From Halorubrum sp. GN11_10-6_MGM (GTDB lineage: Archaea > Halobacteriota > Halobacteria > Halobacteriales > Haloferacaceae), in assembly GCF_005435165.1 (NCBI RefSeq), contig NZ_SGUC01000002.1, positions 1-64,000 of the forward strand: a stretch of 64,000 nt of DNA. The letters run 5' to 3'. Under the pieces are notes generated by a model, which saw only the letters and a list, made by a program, of their open reading frames with translations, did no database searches and was not told where the DNA came from. Positions 16,536 through 26,247 of this stretch are shown piece after piece. Made by a program: the position numbers and the translations under genes. Each line of letters opens with the position of its first letter. Position 1 is the stretch's first letter.

Positions 16536-17000
16536 ATGAGACGCCTTTCCCTACTCCTCGTCGTTTCCGTGCTGCTCGCGAGCGCGCTGGCCGGGGGTGC
16601 GGTCGCGCAGACGGACGACGGCGACGACCTGTACGAGTCGCTCGAAGAGATGGTTCCGGTGTACAACGAGAACGCCGACGCCGTCGACCTCGGGCCGATC
16701 AACCTCGCCGGAACGACCAACATCTACATCGAGGACGGCGACGGCGAGGTGACGTACTCGATCACCATGGACGAGCGCAACCGGATCACCGCGCTCGACG
16801 ACAGCCGCAGCGACGACGCGGTCCGGAAGATCACGACCGACCGCGAGACGCTCGAAACCATCGCCGCGGCGGACAACCCCGCGGCGGCCTTCCGGAGCGC
16901 GGTCGCGAACGACGACATCGTGATCAGCGGTGAGGACGGGCGGTTCTTCGAGGGCGTCAAGTGGACGGTGATCAACGCGTTCAAGGGATTCTTCATCTGA
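16536..17000 (+). CDS. Small secreted haloarchaeal protein, unknown function
   Basis: 154 residues with a clear Sec-type signal peptide (MRRLSLLLVVSVLLASALAG, probable cleavage after AVA near residue 24) and an acidic mature part. A beta-strand-like segment (NIYIEDGDGEVTYSITMDE) is followed by a helix-rich region, and the C terminus (VKWTVINAFKGFFI) is amphipathic and aromatic and might associate with the membrane. No Cys and no lipobox. A strong TATA box suggests good expression. Function not recognised. Confidence 0.7.
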   Translation: MRRLSLLLVVSVLLASALAGGAVAQTDDGDDLYESLEEMVPVYNENADAVDLGPINLAGTTNIYIEDGDGEVTYSITMDERNRITALDDSRSDDAVRKITTDRETLETIAAADNPAAAFRSAVANDDIVISGEDGRFFEGVKWTVINAFKGFFI

Positions 17001-17100
17001 ACGCCGGCGATCCGCGCCGGTGATTGCGACGCTCCGAGCGGCCGGGACGGCGCTCCGAGCGGTCGGGCATCGGCGAAAGTCAAAAGAGCCGTTCCGGGCT

Positions 17101-17982
17101 ATGACTCGTATGAACGAGCCCGGTACCGAGGGCGTGCTGTTGGACCAAGCGACCCTCCACGACCGGCTGGACGACGCCCCGGACTGGCTGCGCGAGCATT
17201 ACCGCACGTTCCGCGAGTCGATGCTCGGCGAGCGCGACGGGTCGCCGTTCCCCTGCTACTTCGGGATCGAGGTCGAGCGCGAGGGCGACCTCCTGTACGC
17301 CGCCTGCGAGTCGACGACGGACCCGGCCGCGCTGTTGCGGCTGCGCGACGTCCTCGTCGAATACCTCGACGCGTACCCCGACCACGCCGACCGAGCCCCG
17401 CTGGCGGTCTTTTTCAAACCTCCGGAGGGCGACCGCGGGGAGGCCCACTACCACGAGCGGCTCTGGCACGCCCTGGAGTTCCTCCACGTCCACGATCCCG
17501 AGCCGTGGCCCGACGACATCCCGACCGACCCGGACACCCCGCGCTGGGAGTTCTGCTTCGGCGGCGAGCCCCTGTTCCCGACCTCGCGGGCCCCCTTCTA
17601 CGAGGAGCGCAAGAGCCGGTACTCGCCGGTCGGACTGGAGATCACGTTCCAGCCTCGGGCCGTCTTCGAGGGGATCACCGCCGACACCGAGGCCGGCGAG
17701 CGCGCCCGCGAGGTCATCCGCGACCGGATGGGCGACTACGACGGCGTCTGCCCCCACGCCGACCTCGGCGACTGGGGCGTCGAGGGCGACCGGGAGTGGA
17801 CGCAGTACCTGTTCCGCGAGGACGACGCCGCCAGTCCAGACGCCTGTCCGCTCGACCCGACGCGCGACCACCCGAAGGCACCGGCCGAGCTCCTCGAACC
17901 CGGCGCGTGGCGAGCGTTCGACGACGACGCGGACCCGGGCGACCGCGACGCCTCCCTCACCGCGGGGCTCGGCGATGACTGA
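17101..17982 (+). CDS. YqcI/YcgG family protein
   Basis: A 293-residue cytoplasmic protein of the YqcI/YcgG family. The N-terminal [20 protein letters not shown] segment and the central [33 protein letters not shown] and [12 protein letters not shown] segments are typical. The family has a heme-utilisation-like fold and no firmly assigned enzymatic role. ATG 17110 is an alternative start. The 3' end overlaps the isochorismatase-like gene by 8 bases, pointing to co-translation. The acidic C-terminal tail is an adaptation to salt. Confidence 0.8.
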   Translation: MTRMNEPGTEGVLLDQATLHDRLDDAPDWLREHYRTFRESMLGERDGSPFPCYFGIEVEREGDLLYAACESTTDPAALLRLRDVLVEYLDAYPDHADRAPLAVFFKPPEGDRGEAHYHERLWHALEFLHVHDPEPWPDDIPTDPDTPRWEFCFGGEPLFPTSRAPFYEERKSRYSPVGLEITFQPRAVFEGITADTEAGERAREVIRDRMGDYDGVCPHADLGDWGVEGDREWTQYLFREDDAASPDACPLDPTRDHPKAPAELLEPGAWRAFDDDADPGDRDASLTAGLGDD

Positions 17983-18523
17983 CGACGCCGTCCTCCTCCT
18001 CGTCGACTTCCAGACCGGCTTCGACGGGCCGGGCTGGGGCGAGCGCAACAACCCCGAGGCCGAGTCGGTCGCGGCCGCACTCCTCGACCGCTGGCGCGAG
18101 ACCGACCGCCCCGTCGCGCACGTCCGCCACGCCTCGACGGAGCCGGACTCGCCGCTGCGCCCCGACGCCCCCGGTTTCGCGTGGAAGCCGGAGACGACCC
18201 CGGTCGACGGCGAGCCGACGTTCGAGAAGTCGGTCAACGGCGCGTTCCTCGACTCGGGGCTCGACGCGTGGCTCCGCGAGGCGGGTTACGAGTCGCTCGT
18301 CGTCTGCGGGCTCACCACCGACCACTGCGTCTCGACGACGACGCGGGAGGCGGAGAACCGGGGGTACGACGTCCGCGTCGTCGCCGACGCGACCGCGACG
18401 CACGCCCGCGAGGCGCCCGACGGCGAGCGGATCGACCCGGAGACCTCCCACCGCGTCGCGCTCGCGCACCTGAACGGCGAGTTCGCGACGGTCGTTGAGG
18501 GCGCCGACCTGCTCGCGGACTGA
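17975..18523 (+). CDS. Isochorismatase-like cysteine hydrolase
   Basis: A 182-residue hydrolase with the complete family triad: Asp11 in [10 protein letters not shown], Lys85 in [10 protein letters not shown] and Cys118 in [13 protein letters not shown]. The cis-peptide motif is normal. Members hydrolyse amides such as nicotinamide or ureido groups, so the substrate is open. Nicotinamidase metal ligands are not obvious, which argues against PncA. It overlaps the YqcI/YcgG gene by 8 bases and probably forms a two-gene operon with it. Confidence 0.88.
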   Translation: MTDDAVLLLVDFQTGFDGPGWGERNNPEAESVAAALLDRWRETDRPVAHVRHASTEPDSPLRPDAPGFAWKPETTPVDGEPTFEKSVNGAFLDSGLDAWLREAGYESLVVCGLTTDHCVSTTTREAENRGYDVRVVADATATHAREAPDGERIDPETSHRVALAHLNGEFATVVEGADLLAD

Positions 18524-18560
18524 CCGAGAACTCCCTGACTACGCGTCGCCGACTCCCCGC

Positions 18561-20033
18561 TCAGTCGTCGTCGGCCGCCTCCGCTCCGCCCTCGCTGCCG
18601 CCCCCGCTCGCCCGTTCGGCCGCGTTCGCGAACATCCCGCGCCGCGTCGTGTACAGGAAGTACGCGCCCAGTCCGAGGAAGCCGACGACGTTCGAGGCCG
18701 CGACCGCCCAGAAGACGGCCTCGACACCCCAGCCCAGCCCCGGCGTCACCGCGACGCCGAACGCGCCGAACGTCGTCGCGACCGGCACGGCCGCGACCGC
18801 GATCGGGAACCGGACCGCCCAGTACTTGATCAGGTCGGCGACGAACGAGGTACGCGTGCGAGAGGCGCCGTTGAACCCGGCCAGCAGGGTGTACGTGCCG
18901 CCGAGCGCCCAGTAGCTCGCCGCGAGCAGGCGGAGGTACGTCACCGCGAGGCCCCGGCCCGTCGCCGTGAGATCGGGCGCGAGGAGGTCCGCGATCCCGC
19001 CGGCGAAGAGGAATTGGAGGGCGCCGAGCGCGAGGAACCCGCCGACGACCATCCCCGTCCCGACGGTCGTCATCCGGCGGGCGCGCTCGGGGGCGTCCGC
19101 GCCGAGGTTCTGTCCGATCATCGACTGCGCGGCCTGTTGTATCCCGAGCGCCGGGACGACCGCGAGCGTCGCCACCCGCGCGCCGACCGTGTACGCCGCG
19201 ACGCCCGCCGCGCCGCCCGCGACCGCGACCAGTCCGACCACGAGTACCCTGACGAGCTCGCTCACGCCGCGCTGGCCGCCGAGCGGGAGGCCGACCGAGA
19301 CCACTTCTCGGACGGTCGCGAGGTCGAGCGCGAACGCCTCGCGGGTGAGCCGGAAGGTGTCGCGGCCGATCCCCGCAGCGTACCCGAACACCCACAGGAG
19401 GCCGGCGACCCCGGCGAGCGCGGTGCCGAGCGCGGCGCCCGCGACGCCGAGGCGCGGGACCGGTCCCACGCCGAAGATGAGGACGGGTGCGGCCACGAGG
19501 TTGACGAGGACGCCGACGAGGCTCACGTGGAACACCGCGCGGGTGTCGCCGTACGCCGTAAAGCAGTTCTCGACGGTGTCGCCGACCGCGCCGACGGGGA
19601 GGACGGCGGTCACGATCGCGAGGTACGTCGCGGTCGTCCCCGCGAGCGCGGGGTCGGCGCCGAGCAGCGCCACAACCTCCTCGGCGTAGACGGCGACCGG
19701 GAGCGCGACCGCCGCGGTGACCGCGAGCGCGACGAGCGCGCCGTTGACCGCGGCGCTGCGCGCGCCCGCCTCGTCGCCGTCGCCGGCGCGCTGCGCGACG
19801 AGGATCTGGGTGCCGACCGCGCCGATCACGACCGTCGCGCCGAGCAGCGACTGGATCGGGAGGCTGAGGCCGACGGCCGCGACCGCGTCCTCGCCCACCC
19901 GCCCGAGCCAGAACGTGTCGACCAGCGCGTTCGCGACGTAGACGAGGTTCTGCGCGACGAGCGGCGCGGCGAGGACGAGCAGCGCCCGCCCGACCGGCCC
20001 GTCGGTGATCGCCTCGCGGTCGACGTCGAACAT
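18561..20033 (-). CDS. MATE family efflux transporter
   Basis: 490 residues with about 12 membrane helices arranged as two similar halves. The MATE N-terminal pattern LVLAAPLVAQNLVYVANALV is followed by DTFWLGRVGEDAVAAVGLS. The second half begins near residue 245 (VVSVGLPLGGQRGVSELV). Members export cationic drugs or metabolites by Na+ or H+ antiport. The start at 20033 gives the usual short cytoplasmic N terminus (MFDVDREAITDGPVGRALL); the longer frame upstream to 20195 is not coding-like. Transcribed alone. Confidence 0.88.
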   Translation of the reverse strand: MFDVDREAITDGPVGRALLVLAAPLVAQNLVYVANALVDTFWLGRVGEDAVAAVGLSLPIQSLLGATVVIGAVGTQILVAQRAGDGDEAGARSAAVNGALVALAVTAAVALPVAVYAEEVVALLGADPALAGTTATYLAIVTAVLPVGAVGDTVENCFTAYGDTRAVFHVSLVGVLVNLVAAPVLIFGVGPVPRLGVAGAALGTALAGVAGLLWVFGYAAGIGRDTFRLTREAFALDLATVREVVSVGLPLGGQRGVSELVRVLVVGLVAVAGGAAGVAAYTVGARVATLAVVPALGIQQAAQSMIGQNLGADAPERARRMTTVGTGMVVGGFLALGALQFLFAGGIADLLAPDLTATGRGLAVTYLRLLAASYWALGGTYTLLAGFNGASRTRTSFVADLIKYWAVRFPIAVAAVPVATTFGAFGVAVTPGLGWGVEAVFWAVAASNVVGFLGLGAYFLYTTRRGMFANAAERASGGGSEGGAEAADDD

Positions 20034-20209
20034 CGGATCGTTTCGACGTAGTGTTGGGAAATTAAAAGTATACTGGTGCTGAAACGCTCGCCGCGTCGGC
20101 CGATCCCTCGGTTTCCGCGGGACGATGGCGCGAACCGACCGCGTCCGGGCTGCGCGGAGCCGCCGCGAAGGGAAACCTCTTAATGGACTACACACGGAGG
20201 TCGTGGTAT

Positions 20210-21658
20210 ATGAGCAACGGCGACGACGACCCGGCCGACGCCGACGAGGCCGACGCCGCGGACGACGGCGGAGACGCCGGCGAGCCGACGGAGACGGCCG
20301 CTCCGACGCTCCCCGACGACCCGACGGAGGAGTCCCTGAACGAGTACCTTGACGAGATCGCCGATCGCCTCGACGCCGCGGAGACCGAGGCCGACCTCGA
20401 CGACGTCGCGGCGCTGCTGGACGACGCGGAGAGCGGCATCGAGGAGGCGGACCTCCCCGAGCCGGACGAGGACGACGAGGACGCGGACGACCCCCGCGCC
20501 GACCTCGAAGCCCGCGTCTCGGAGCTCCGAGACGGCGTCGAGGACGCCCGCGGCCCGTACGGTGAGGACGTCGTCGACGCGGTCGAGGCCGCCGCCTCGA
20601 CGGTCGAGGGCACGGAGTGGACCGAGGCCGGACACGACGACGTCGCGGCCGCCGTCACGTCGTTCGTCGACGAGGCGGCCGACGCCATCGACGACGCGGC
20701 CCCCGCCGCGATCGACGAGGCCGACGAGGACCCCGAAGCGCTCCTCGCGGAAGCCGACGACGCGGACAGCGAGGAGGACGCCGCCGCGGAGCCGGTCTCC
20801 ACCGATCAGCTCGTCGCGGCGCTCGACGCCGTCGCGGCCGCCGTCGCCGACGCCGACTTCGACGCGGACGACGACGCGGACGTGATCGCCGCGCTGCTGG
20901 CGGCGACCGACGAGCTCGAGACCGGCCTCGACGAGGCCGAGGAATGGGACGACCTAGAGACCCACGAGCAGCTCCGCGCGCAGGGGTACTACGACGTGCT
21001 CGGCCACTACAAGGACTTCCCCGTCGAGTGGGCCGCGCTGAAGGAACACGAGGCGCGCGGCAACGTCGACATGATCCTGCTCGCGCTCGACTCCCTCCAG
21101 TCCGAGTTCATGGAGCGTCACTGTCTGGAGGCGTTCGAGCGGATGGGCAAACGGGGCAAGACCGAGGCCTCCGTCGAGGAGATCCTCGGCCGGGCCGAGA
21201 AGCGCGACCAGCCCGCGATCCGAATCCTCGGGAAGATGGCGGCCGAGGAGGCGACGGAGACGCTCGTCGAGTACGTTGACGAGGATTCGAACCCGCAGCT
21301 CCAGAAGGCCGTGTTCAAGGCGCTCGGAGAGATCGGCGCCCCGGAGGCCGTCCAGCCGCTCGCGAACCAGCTCGACCCGGACGGCGACACCGACGAGCTC
21401 GTCCGTCCCCACGCCGCCCGCGCGCTCGGGCTGATCGGCGACACGCGCGCCGTCAAGCCGCTCGCCGACGCGCTCGACGCGCACCCGTCCGACGACGTCC
21501 GCGCGGCCGCCGGCTGGGCGCTCCGCCAGATCGGCACCCGCGAGGCGCTCGAGGCCGTCGCCGAGTATGCCGACGAGCGCTCCTTCGTCGTCTCCACCGA
21601 GGGCGAGAAGGCGCGCGACGCGCTCGACGACGAGCCCGAACCCGCGGCGACGGCCTGA
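20210..21658 (+). CDS. HEAT-repeat protein with acidic N-terminal half
   Basis: 482 residues. Residues 1-240 are extremely Asp/Glu/Ala-rich with helical, possibly coiled-coil stretches. Residues about 245-475 contain HEAT/PBS-lyase-type repeats, with recognisable units KAVFKALGEIGAPEAVQPLA, HAARALGLIGDTRAVKPLAD and RAAAGWALRQIGTREALEAV. Such repeats make a protein-binding solenoid, and no catalytic residue is evident. The ATG at 20210 follows a TTAATGG box at leaderless spacing; GTG/ATG 20183 is less likely. Binding partner unknown. Compare the HEAT protein of the chemotaxis cluster at 46180. Confidence 0.85.
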   Translation: MSNGDDDPADADEADAADDGGDAGEPTETAAPTLPDDPTEESLNEYLDEIADRLDAAETEADLDDVAALLDDAESGIEEADLPEPDEDDEDADDPRADLEARVSELRDGVEDARGPYGEDVVDAVEAAASTVEGTEWTEAGHDDVAAAVTSFVDEAADAIDDAAPAAIDEADEDPEALLAEADDADSEEDAAAEPVSTDQLVAALDAVAAAVADADFDADDDADVIAALLAATDELETGLDEAEEWDDLETHEQLRAQGYYDVLGHYKDFPVEWAALKEHEARGNVDMILLALDSLQSEFMERHCLEAFERMGKRGKTEASVEEILGRAEKRDQPAIRILGKMAAEEATETLVEYVDEDSNPQLQKAVFKALGEIGAPEAVQPLANQLDPDGDTDELVRPHAARALGLIGDTRAVKPLADALDAHPSDDVRAAAGWALRQIGTREALEAVAEYADERSFVVSTEGEKARDALDDEPEPAATA

Positions 21659-21712
21659 CGCGGGCGCCGTCCGGCCGACCCTTCTTATCGGAAGCCGGGG
21701 AGAGACCCCGGC

Positions 21713-23491
21713 GTGTCGTCTACTCCCTTCCACTCCGCGGGCAACGCGACCGCGAGCGTCGCGGCCGTCGCGCTCGGGCTGCTCGTCTTCACGACCCTCG
21801 CCCCGGTTGCGGCCGCGGTCGACGCCGGAGCCGGCTCGCCGGCCGTCGGCGTCGATCCCGGCGGTGCCGCCGCAGCGGCGAACGAGAGCGCGGCAAACCC
21901 GACGCTCGTCTCGACGACGCCGCGGATCGTCGAGCTGTTCCCGAACCCGGCGGCCGCGGAGAACCGCGGCGAGTACCTCGTCGTCCGGCTCCCGGAGCGC
22001 GGGAACTGGTCGCTCTCGGACGGCTACCACGAGGCGGAAATCCCGGCGAACGCAAGCGGCGTCGTCGCCCTCTCGATGGACCCCGCGAACGCGACGCCGC
22101 TGCTCGCCGACGAGACCGCGGTCGCCGGCACCGGCGGCACCGGCGACCCGACGCTCCGCGCGCTCGACGATCACTTCCCGCTCGCCGCGTCGGGCGACCG
22201 GGTCGAGCTCCGCCGGAACGGGACGACCGTCGCCGTGGTGGCGTACGACCGCGCCCGCGAGGGGTACCGCTGGCGCGCCGACTGGGGGGAGTGGCGCCCG
22301 CGGGGTTACGACGCCCGCTCGCCGGAGCGGACCGCGGACGCGGCCGTGACGCCGTTCGTGCTTCCCGACAGTCCCGGACTGCCGATCGAGCCGCTTCGGA
22401 CCGCGGACGACCGGCTGTTCGTCGCCGGTTACACGCTGACCTCGGAGCGGGTCGCGGACGCCCTCGTCGCGGCCGCCGACCGCGAGGTTCGCGTTCGCGT
22501 GCTGCTCGAAGGCTCGCCGGTCGGCGGATTCTCGACGCGCAGCGCGGAACTGCTCGACCGGCTGACGGCGGCCGGCGTCGAGGTCCGTATCCTCGACGCC
22601 GAGGTCGAGCGCTTCCGCTTCCATCACCCCAAGTACGCGGTCGCGGACGGCCGCGCCGTCGTCCTCACGGAGAACTGGAAGCGGTCCGGCACCGGGGGCC
22701 GGAGTAACCGCGGCTGGGGCGTGGTCGTCGGGGGCGACCGCCGCGCCGAGGGTGAGACGGACGCCGGAGACGGGGGTGAGCCCGCCCCCGACGCGACCGT
22801 CGCGGACGACCTCGCCGCGCTGTTCGTCGCCGACTTCGAGGCCCGCGACGCGCGACCGTGGCGCGCCTTCCGCGCCGACGCCGAGTTCCACGACGGCGGG
22901 CGCGCGAACGGCACCTACCCGACGCGCTTCGACGCGCCCGCGGAGCCGGCGACGGCGAACGTGACCGTGCTGACAGCGCCCGGCAACGCCGCAGACCGGA
23001 TCGTCGCGCGGATCGACGCCGCCGACGAGCGCGTGCTCGCGGTCGTGCCGCGCGTGGGCGGTCCAGACGACCGGATCGTCCGCGCGCTCCGGCGTGCGGC
23101 CGACCGCGGGGTCGACGTCCATCTGCTGCTCTCGGACGCGTGGTACGACCGCGAGACGAACCGGAACCTCTCGGAGCGGCTCGCGGACGAGCCGATCGCC
23201 GTCGACCTCGCCGAGCCGCGCGGCCGGTTCGGGAAGGTCCACGCGAAGGGGCTCGTCGTCGACGACACAGCGGTCGTCGGGAGTCTCAACTGGAATCCGA
23301 GCGCGGAGACCAACAACAGGGAGGTGTTGGTCGCGGTCGAGAACGAGTCGGTCGCGGAGTTCTACGCTCGGGCGTACGCCGCCGACTGGCGCGGCGGCGG
23401 CGTCCAGCTTCCGATCGGCTTCGCCGCCGGGCTCGGCGTCGCGCTCGCGGGCGCCGGCGCCGTCGCTCGACGGGAGATCGCGTTCGGGTGA
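21713..23491 (+). CDS. Secreted/membrane-anchored phospholipase D-like protein with lamin-tail-like domain
   Basis: 592 residues, GTG start. An N-terminal signal/anchor helix (VAAVALGLLVFTTLAPVAAA) is followed by a lamin-tail-like segment beginning PRIVELFPNPAAAENRGEY. Two HKD catalytic motifs follow: HPKYAVAD (about residue 304) and HAKGLVVD (about residue 512), the second with GSLNWNPSAETN. A C-terminal membrane helix (GFAAGLGVALAGAGAVARRE) ends it. HKD enzymes act on phospholipids or nucleic acid backbones. With the active site outside the cell, an extracellular phosphodiesterase is likely. Confidence 0.83.
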   Translation: MSSTPFHSAGNATASVAAVALGLLVFTTLAPVAAAVDAGAGSPAVGVDPGGAAAAANESAANPTLVSTTPRIVELFPNPAAAENRGEYLVVRLPERGNWSLSDGYHEAEIPANASGVVALSMDPANATPLLADETAVAGTGGTGDPTLRALDDHFPLAASGDRVELRRNGTTVAVVAYDRAREGYRWRADWGEWRPRGYDARSPERTADAAVTPFVLPDSPGLPIEPLRTADDRLFVAGYTLTSERVADALVAAADREVRVRVLLEGSPVGGFSTRSAELLDRLTAAGVEVRILDAEVERFRFHHPKYAVADGRAVVLTENWKRSGTGGRSNRGWGVVVGGDRRAEGETDAGDGGEPAPDATVADDLAALFVADFEARDARPWRAFRADAEFHDGGRANGTYPTRFDAPAEPATANVTVLTAPGNAADRIVARIDAADERVLAVVPRVGGPDDRIVRALRRAADRGVDVHLLLSDAWYDRETNRNLSERLADEPIAVDLAEPRGRFGKVHAKGLVVDDTAVVGSLNWNPSAETNNREVLVAVENESVAEFYARAYAADWRGGGVQLPIGFAAGLGVALAGAGAVARREIAFG

Positions 23492-23580
23492 GAACCGGGC
23501 TCGGGTGGGAATCGGATTCGATGAGTACCGGGTTCGGATCGGGACCGAGTTCAGATGCGAACCGGATTCGGTCCGACCGG
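23492..23580 (+). repeat. Degenerate short tandem repeat after the phospholipase-D-like gene
   Basis: Variants of CGGGTTCGGATCGGGACC and GAACCGGATTCGG recur about three to four times between the stop at 23491 and the convergent DHH gene. No stem is obvious. It resembles the slippage-type repeats at other gene ends here. Confidence 0.5.
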
Positions 23581-23594
23581 CCGCGGCGGCCGGC

Positions 23595-25589
23595 TCAGTC
23601 GTCGAGCGCGATGGTCGACGAGAGCGCCTCGTCGATCTCCGCGCCGGCCATCTTCTCGACGAGCGCCTCGATCACCTCGCTCCGGCGCCCCTTCACGAAC
23701 TTGATGGAGCCGACGACGAGGTGGCCGCCGCCGGAGACGCCGGCCTCGGGCAGCTCTTCGTTCAGCTCGGTCACCATGTTCGGGATGTCGAGCCGGACGC
23801 CGTCCGAGCGGAGGACGCAGAAGTCGGGGCCGTAGCCGATGGTGATGACGGGGTCGCCGGTCTCCGTTACCTTCGCGTCGTGGAGCTCGCCGGTGGTCTT
23901 CCCCGGCGCGGGGTAGGTGAACCGGTGGGCGTACTCGTCGAGATCGATGCGGTAGAGGTGCGCGCCGGAGGCGAGCCGCTCGTGTTCCACGTGGTCGTCG
24001 ACGGCGTCGAGCTGGCGTTCCACGTCGCGCTCGGCGCGATCCGAGAGGAACTCGACGAGCTCCTCGTGGCGCGCTTCGTCGTCGCAGCCGACGTTGAGGG
24101 CGTCGTTGACGAGCGTCTTCCCCTCGGAGTAGCGGAGCCAGTGGGCGGCGTAGTCGAGCGCCTCCCCGATGTCGAGGAGGTCGGACTCGTCGTAGCCCGC
24201 GCCCTCGGCGAGCGCGACGTAGTCGTCCATGGTCTCGGCCTTCGAGCGGTCGGAGAGACCGGCCACCGCCGGCACGTGTTCGAGCTCTTCGGTGAGCGAG
24301 GGGTCGATCAGCCGGGCGAGTTCGACGCACATCATCCCCGTGGTGATCCGGTAGTCCTCGCCGTGGAGATAGGGGTTCACGTGGGCGTTGAGCAGGGACT
24401 CGACCGCCTCGGGGTCGGGGTGGTGGTGGTCGACGGCCGCGATGGGGATGTCGTAGTGCGCGAGGTTCTCGTAGGCGGGCACGTCCTCTTCGGTCGAGCC
24501 GTTGTCCAACATTAGGAGGAAGGGGAGCTTCTGCCCGTGCCGTGCGCGGCCCTCCAAGGCGAAGTTGAGGTCGCGGGTGACGTCCTCCATCTCGTAGTAG
24601 GGGGCCTTGCTCGGGAGCCGCTTGAAGAGGTGCCGCGGCGAGTCGGGGTCGCCGTGGACCTCCTCGATCAGGTTCTCCACGGCGAGTTGGACCGGAATCG
24701 CGGCGCACATCCCGTCACCGTCGGCGTGGTGTCGGACGCGGATCGGGCGCCCGGCGAGGACGGTCCGCCGGATCAGCCCGGCGAGTTCGCGGAGGTCGTC
24801 GTGGATCGGCTCGAACGCCTCCCACTCGACGAGCTGGTCGACGTCGGCGGGCGACGCGCGCTCGTCGAGGGCAGACTCGTAGCGCTCGCGCGCCTCGGCG
24901 GCGCGGTCGTCGGGGAGCCGCTTCAGGGAGTCGACCTCCAGTTGGAGCGCGTTCTCGCGGGTCTCGATCGTCCCGGAGACGTGGACCATGTCGCCGACCT
25001 CGACCTCGGGGTACGCCCGGACGCCGGCGGACTCGAAGGCGGCACAGGAGACGACACCGGAGGCGTCGGCGACCGCGAACACCGTCGGGCCGCCCGTCTG
25101 TTTCGCCTGGACGACCTCGCCCTCGACGGTCGCCTCGTCGCCGGGGGAGAGTCCGCGGACCCGCGAGACGGTCGGCTCGTGGGCGACGGTCTCGGTGCGG
25201 TAATCGGCGAGGTCGACGTCGTCGAAGGCGACGTCGCCGTTCTCCTTCACCTCGGTGAGCCGGACGATCAGCCGGTCGCCGACGGCGTAGTCGTCGTCGA
25301 GGTTCGACTCGTGGACGAGCCCGCTGACGGCGTCGGAGAGGTCGACGAACACGCCGTAGTCGACGACGCCGTTGACCTCGGCGTGGTACAGCTTGTCGAC
25401 CGCGGCGTCTTCGAGGGTACAGTCCGGCGCCAGGTCGTAGACGGTCGGCCGGTCGTCGGTCGCGCTCTCCGGCCGGTCGTCGGTCGCGCTCTCCGGCCGG
25501 TCGTCGGCCGCCCCCTCCGCCTCGTCGGCGTCGGGTTCGGGGCTCGAATCGCCCCGCGTGCCGGAATCCCCGGCAGTGTTTTCGCTCAT
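23595..25589 (-). CDS. DHH-family phosphoesterase with S1 and OB domains (RecJ-like)
   Basis: 664 residues. An acidic N-terminal tail has a repeated DDRPESAT unit, then an S1 RNA-binding domain (about 60-130, VNGVVDYGVFVDLSDAVSGL) and an OB-fold (about 150-220, GDEATVEGEVVQAKQTGG). The DHH domain has HHADGDGMCAA and AVDHHHPD, and the DHHA1 domain ends with VSGGGHLVVGSIKF. This architecture is the archaeal RecJ-like nuclease group, some members of which pair with GINS (GAN) or degrade RNA 5'-3'. Which of the several haloarchaeal RecJ paralogues this is cannot be fixed here. Monocistronic. Confidence 0.87.
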   Translation of the reverse strand: MSENTAGDSGTRGDSSPEPDADEAEGAADDRPESATDDRPESATDDRPTVYDLAPDCTLEDAAVDKLYHAEVNGVVDYGVFVDLSDAVSGLVHESNLDDDYAVGDRLIVRLTEVKENGDVAFDDVDLADYRTETVAHEPTVSRVRGLSPGDEATVEGEVVQAKQTGGPTVFAVADASGVVSCAAFESAGVRAYPEVEVGDMVHVSGTIETRENALQLEVDSLKRLPDDRAAEARERYESALDERASPADVDQLVEWEAFEPIHDDLRELAGLIRRTVLAGRPIRVRHHADGDGMCAAIPVQLAVENLIEEVHGDPDSPRHLFKRLPSKAPYYEMEDVTRDLNFALEGRARHGQKLPFLLMLDNGSTEEDVPAYENLAHYDIPIAAVDHHHPDPEAVESLLNAHVNPYLHGEDYRITTGMMCVELARLIDPSLTEELEHVPAVAGLSDRSKAETMDDYVALAEGAGYDESDLLDIGEALDYAAHWLRYSEGKTLVNDALNVGCDDEARHEELVEFLSDRAERDVERQLDAVDDHVEHERLASGAHLYRIDLDEYAHRFTYPAPGKTTGELHDAKVTETGDPVITIGYGPDFCVLRSDGVRLDIPNMVTELNEELPEAGVSGGGHLVVGSIKFVKGRRSEVIEALVEKMAGAEIDEALSSTIALDD

Positions 25590-25731
25590 GTGGTTCCTCC
25601 TCGGGAACGGCCGGTGTTAAGCCTGTTCTCTCGGGTCTCGCGGCGTCGAGCCGCGCCCGTCGGCCGGCGGAAACGCCCCCCACGTCACGCGGTCCGGAAC
25701 CCCTATGAGGCGACGGCGACTTATCTCGTTC

Positions 25732-26247
25732 ATGCGACTGTTCCGCTCGGACGAGCTCCTCGGCATCGCCCGAGAGACCCTGGAGTTCGTGCTCGAGGCG
25801 AGCGAGGAGACGCACCCCAACGAGTACATGGGGTTCCTCCGCGCGGACGACGCCCGGAAGCTGGACCTCGACCGGGACGGACAGGTGATAACCGACGTGC
25901 TCGTCATCCCGGGCACGGAGTCGAGCCCGACGAGCGCCACCGTCCGCACCAACATGAAGCCGAACGACATGCGCGCGGTCGGCTCGGTCCACTCGCACCC
26001 GAACGGCGCGCTCCGGCCGAGCGACGCCGACCTCGCGACGTTCGGACAGGGGAAGGTCCACATCATCGCGGGCGCCCCCTACGGCTGGGGCGACTGGAAG
26101 GCGTTCGACAACGAGGGGCGACAGACCACCCTCGACGTGCTCGACGTTGAGGTGCCGGACGAGCACTTCTTCGATTTCACGCAGGCGGACATCGACCGGG
26201 AGCTGGAGGACCGAGACGACGGCGGCTTCCTCTCGTGGTTCCGATGA
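25732..26247 (+). CDS. JAMM/MPN+ metalloprotease (JAMM2-like)
   Basis: 171 residues, the single-domain archaeal JAB1/MPN+ type. The zinc site is complete: Glu31, His87 and His89 in SVHSHP, Ser97 and Asp100, which fits HxHx7SxxD. Haloarchaeal JAMM proteins cleave SAMP (ubiquitin-like) isopeptide bonds, and this may be the second, less characterised paralogue. The start at 25732 avoids a basic nine-residue leader encoded upstream. The stop overlaps the start of FAD synthase (ATGA), a pairing I believe is conserved in haloarchaea. Confidence 0.87.
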   Translation: MRLFRSDELLGIARETLEFVLEASEETHPNEYMGFLRADDARKLDLDRDGQVITDVLVIPGTESSPTSATVRTNMKPNDMRAVGSVHSHPNGALRPSDADLATFGQGKVHIIAGAPYGWGDWKAFDNEGRQTTLDVLDVEVPDEHFFDFTQADIDRELEDRDDGGFLSWFR

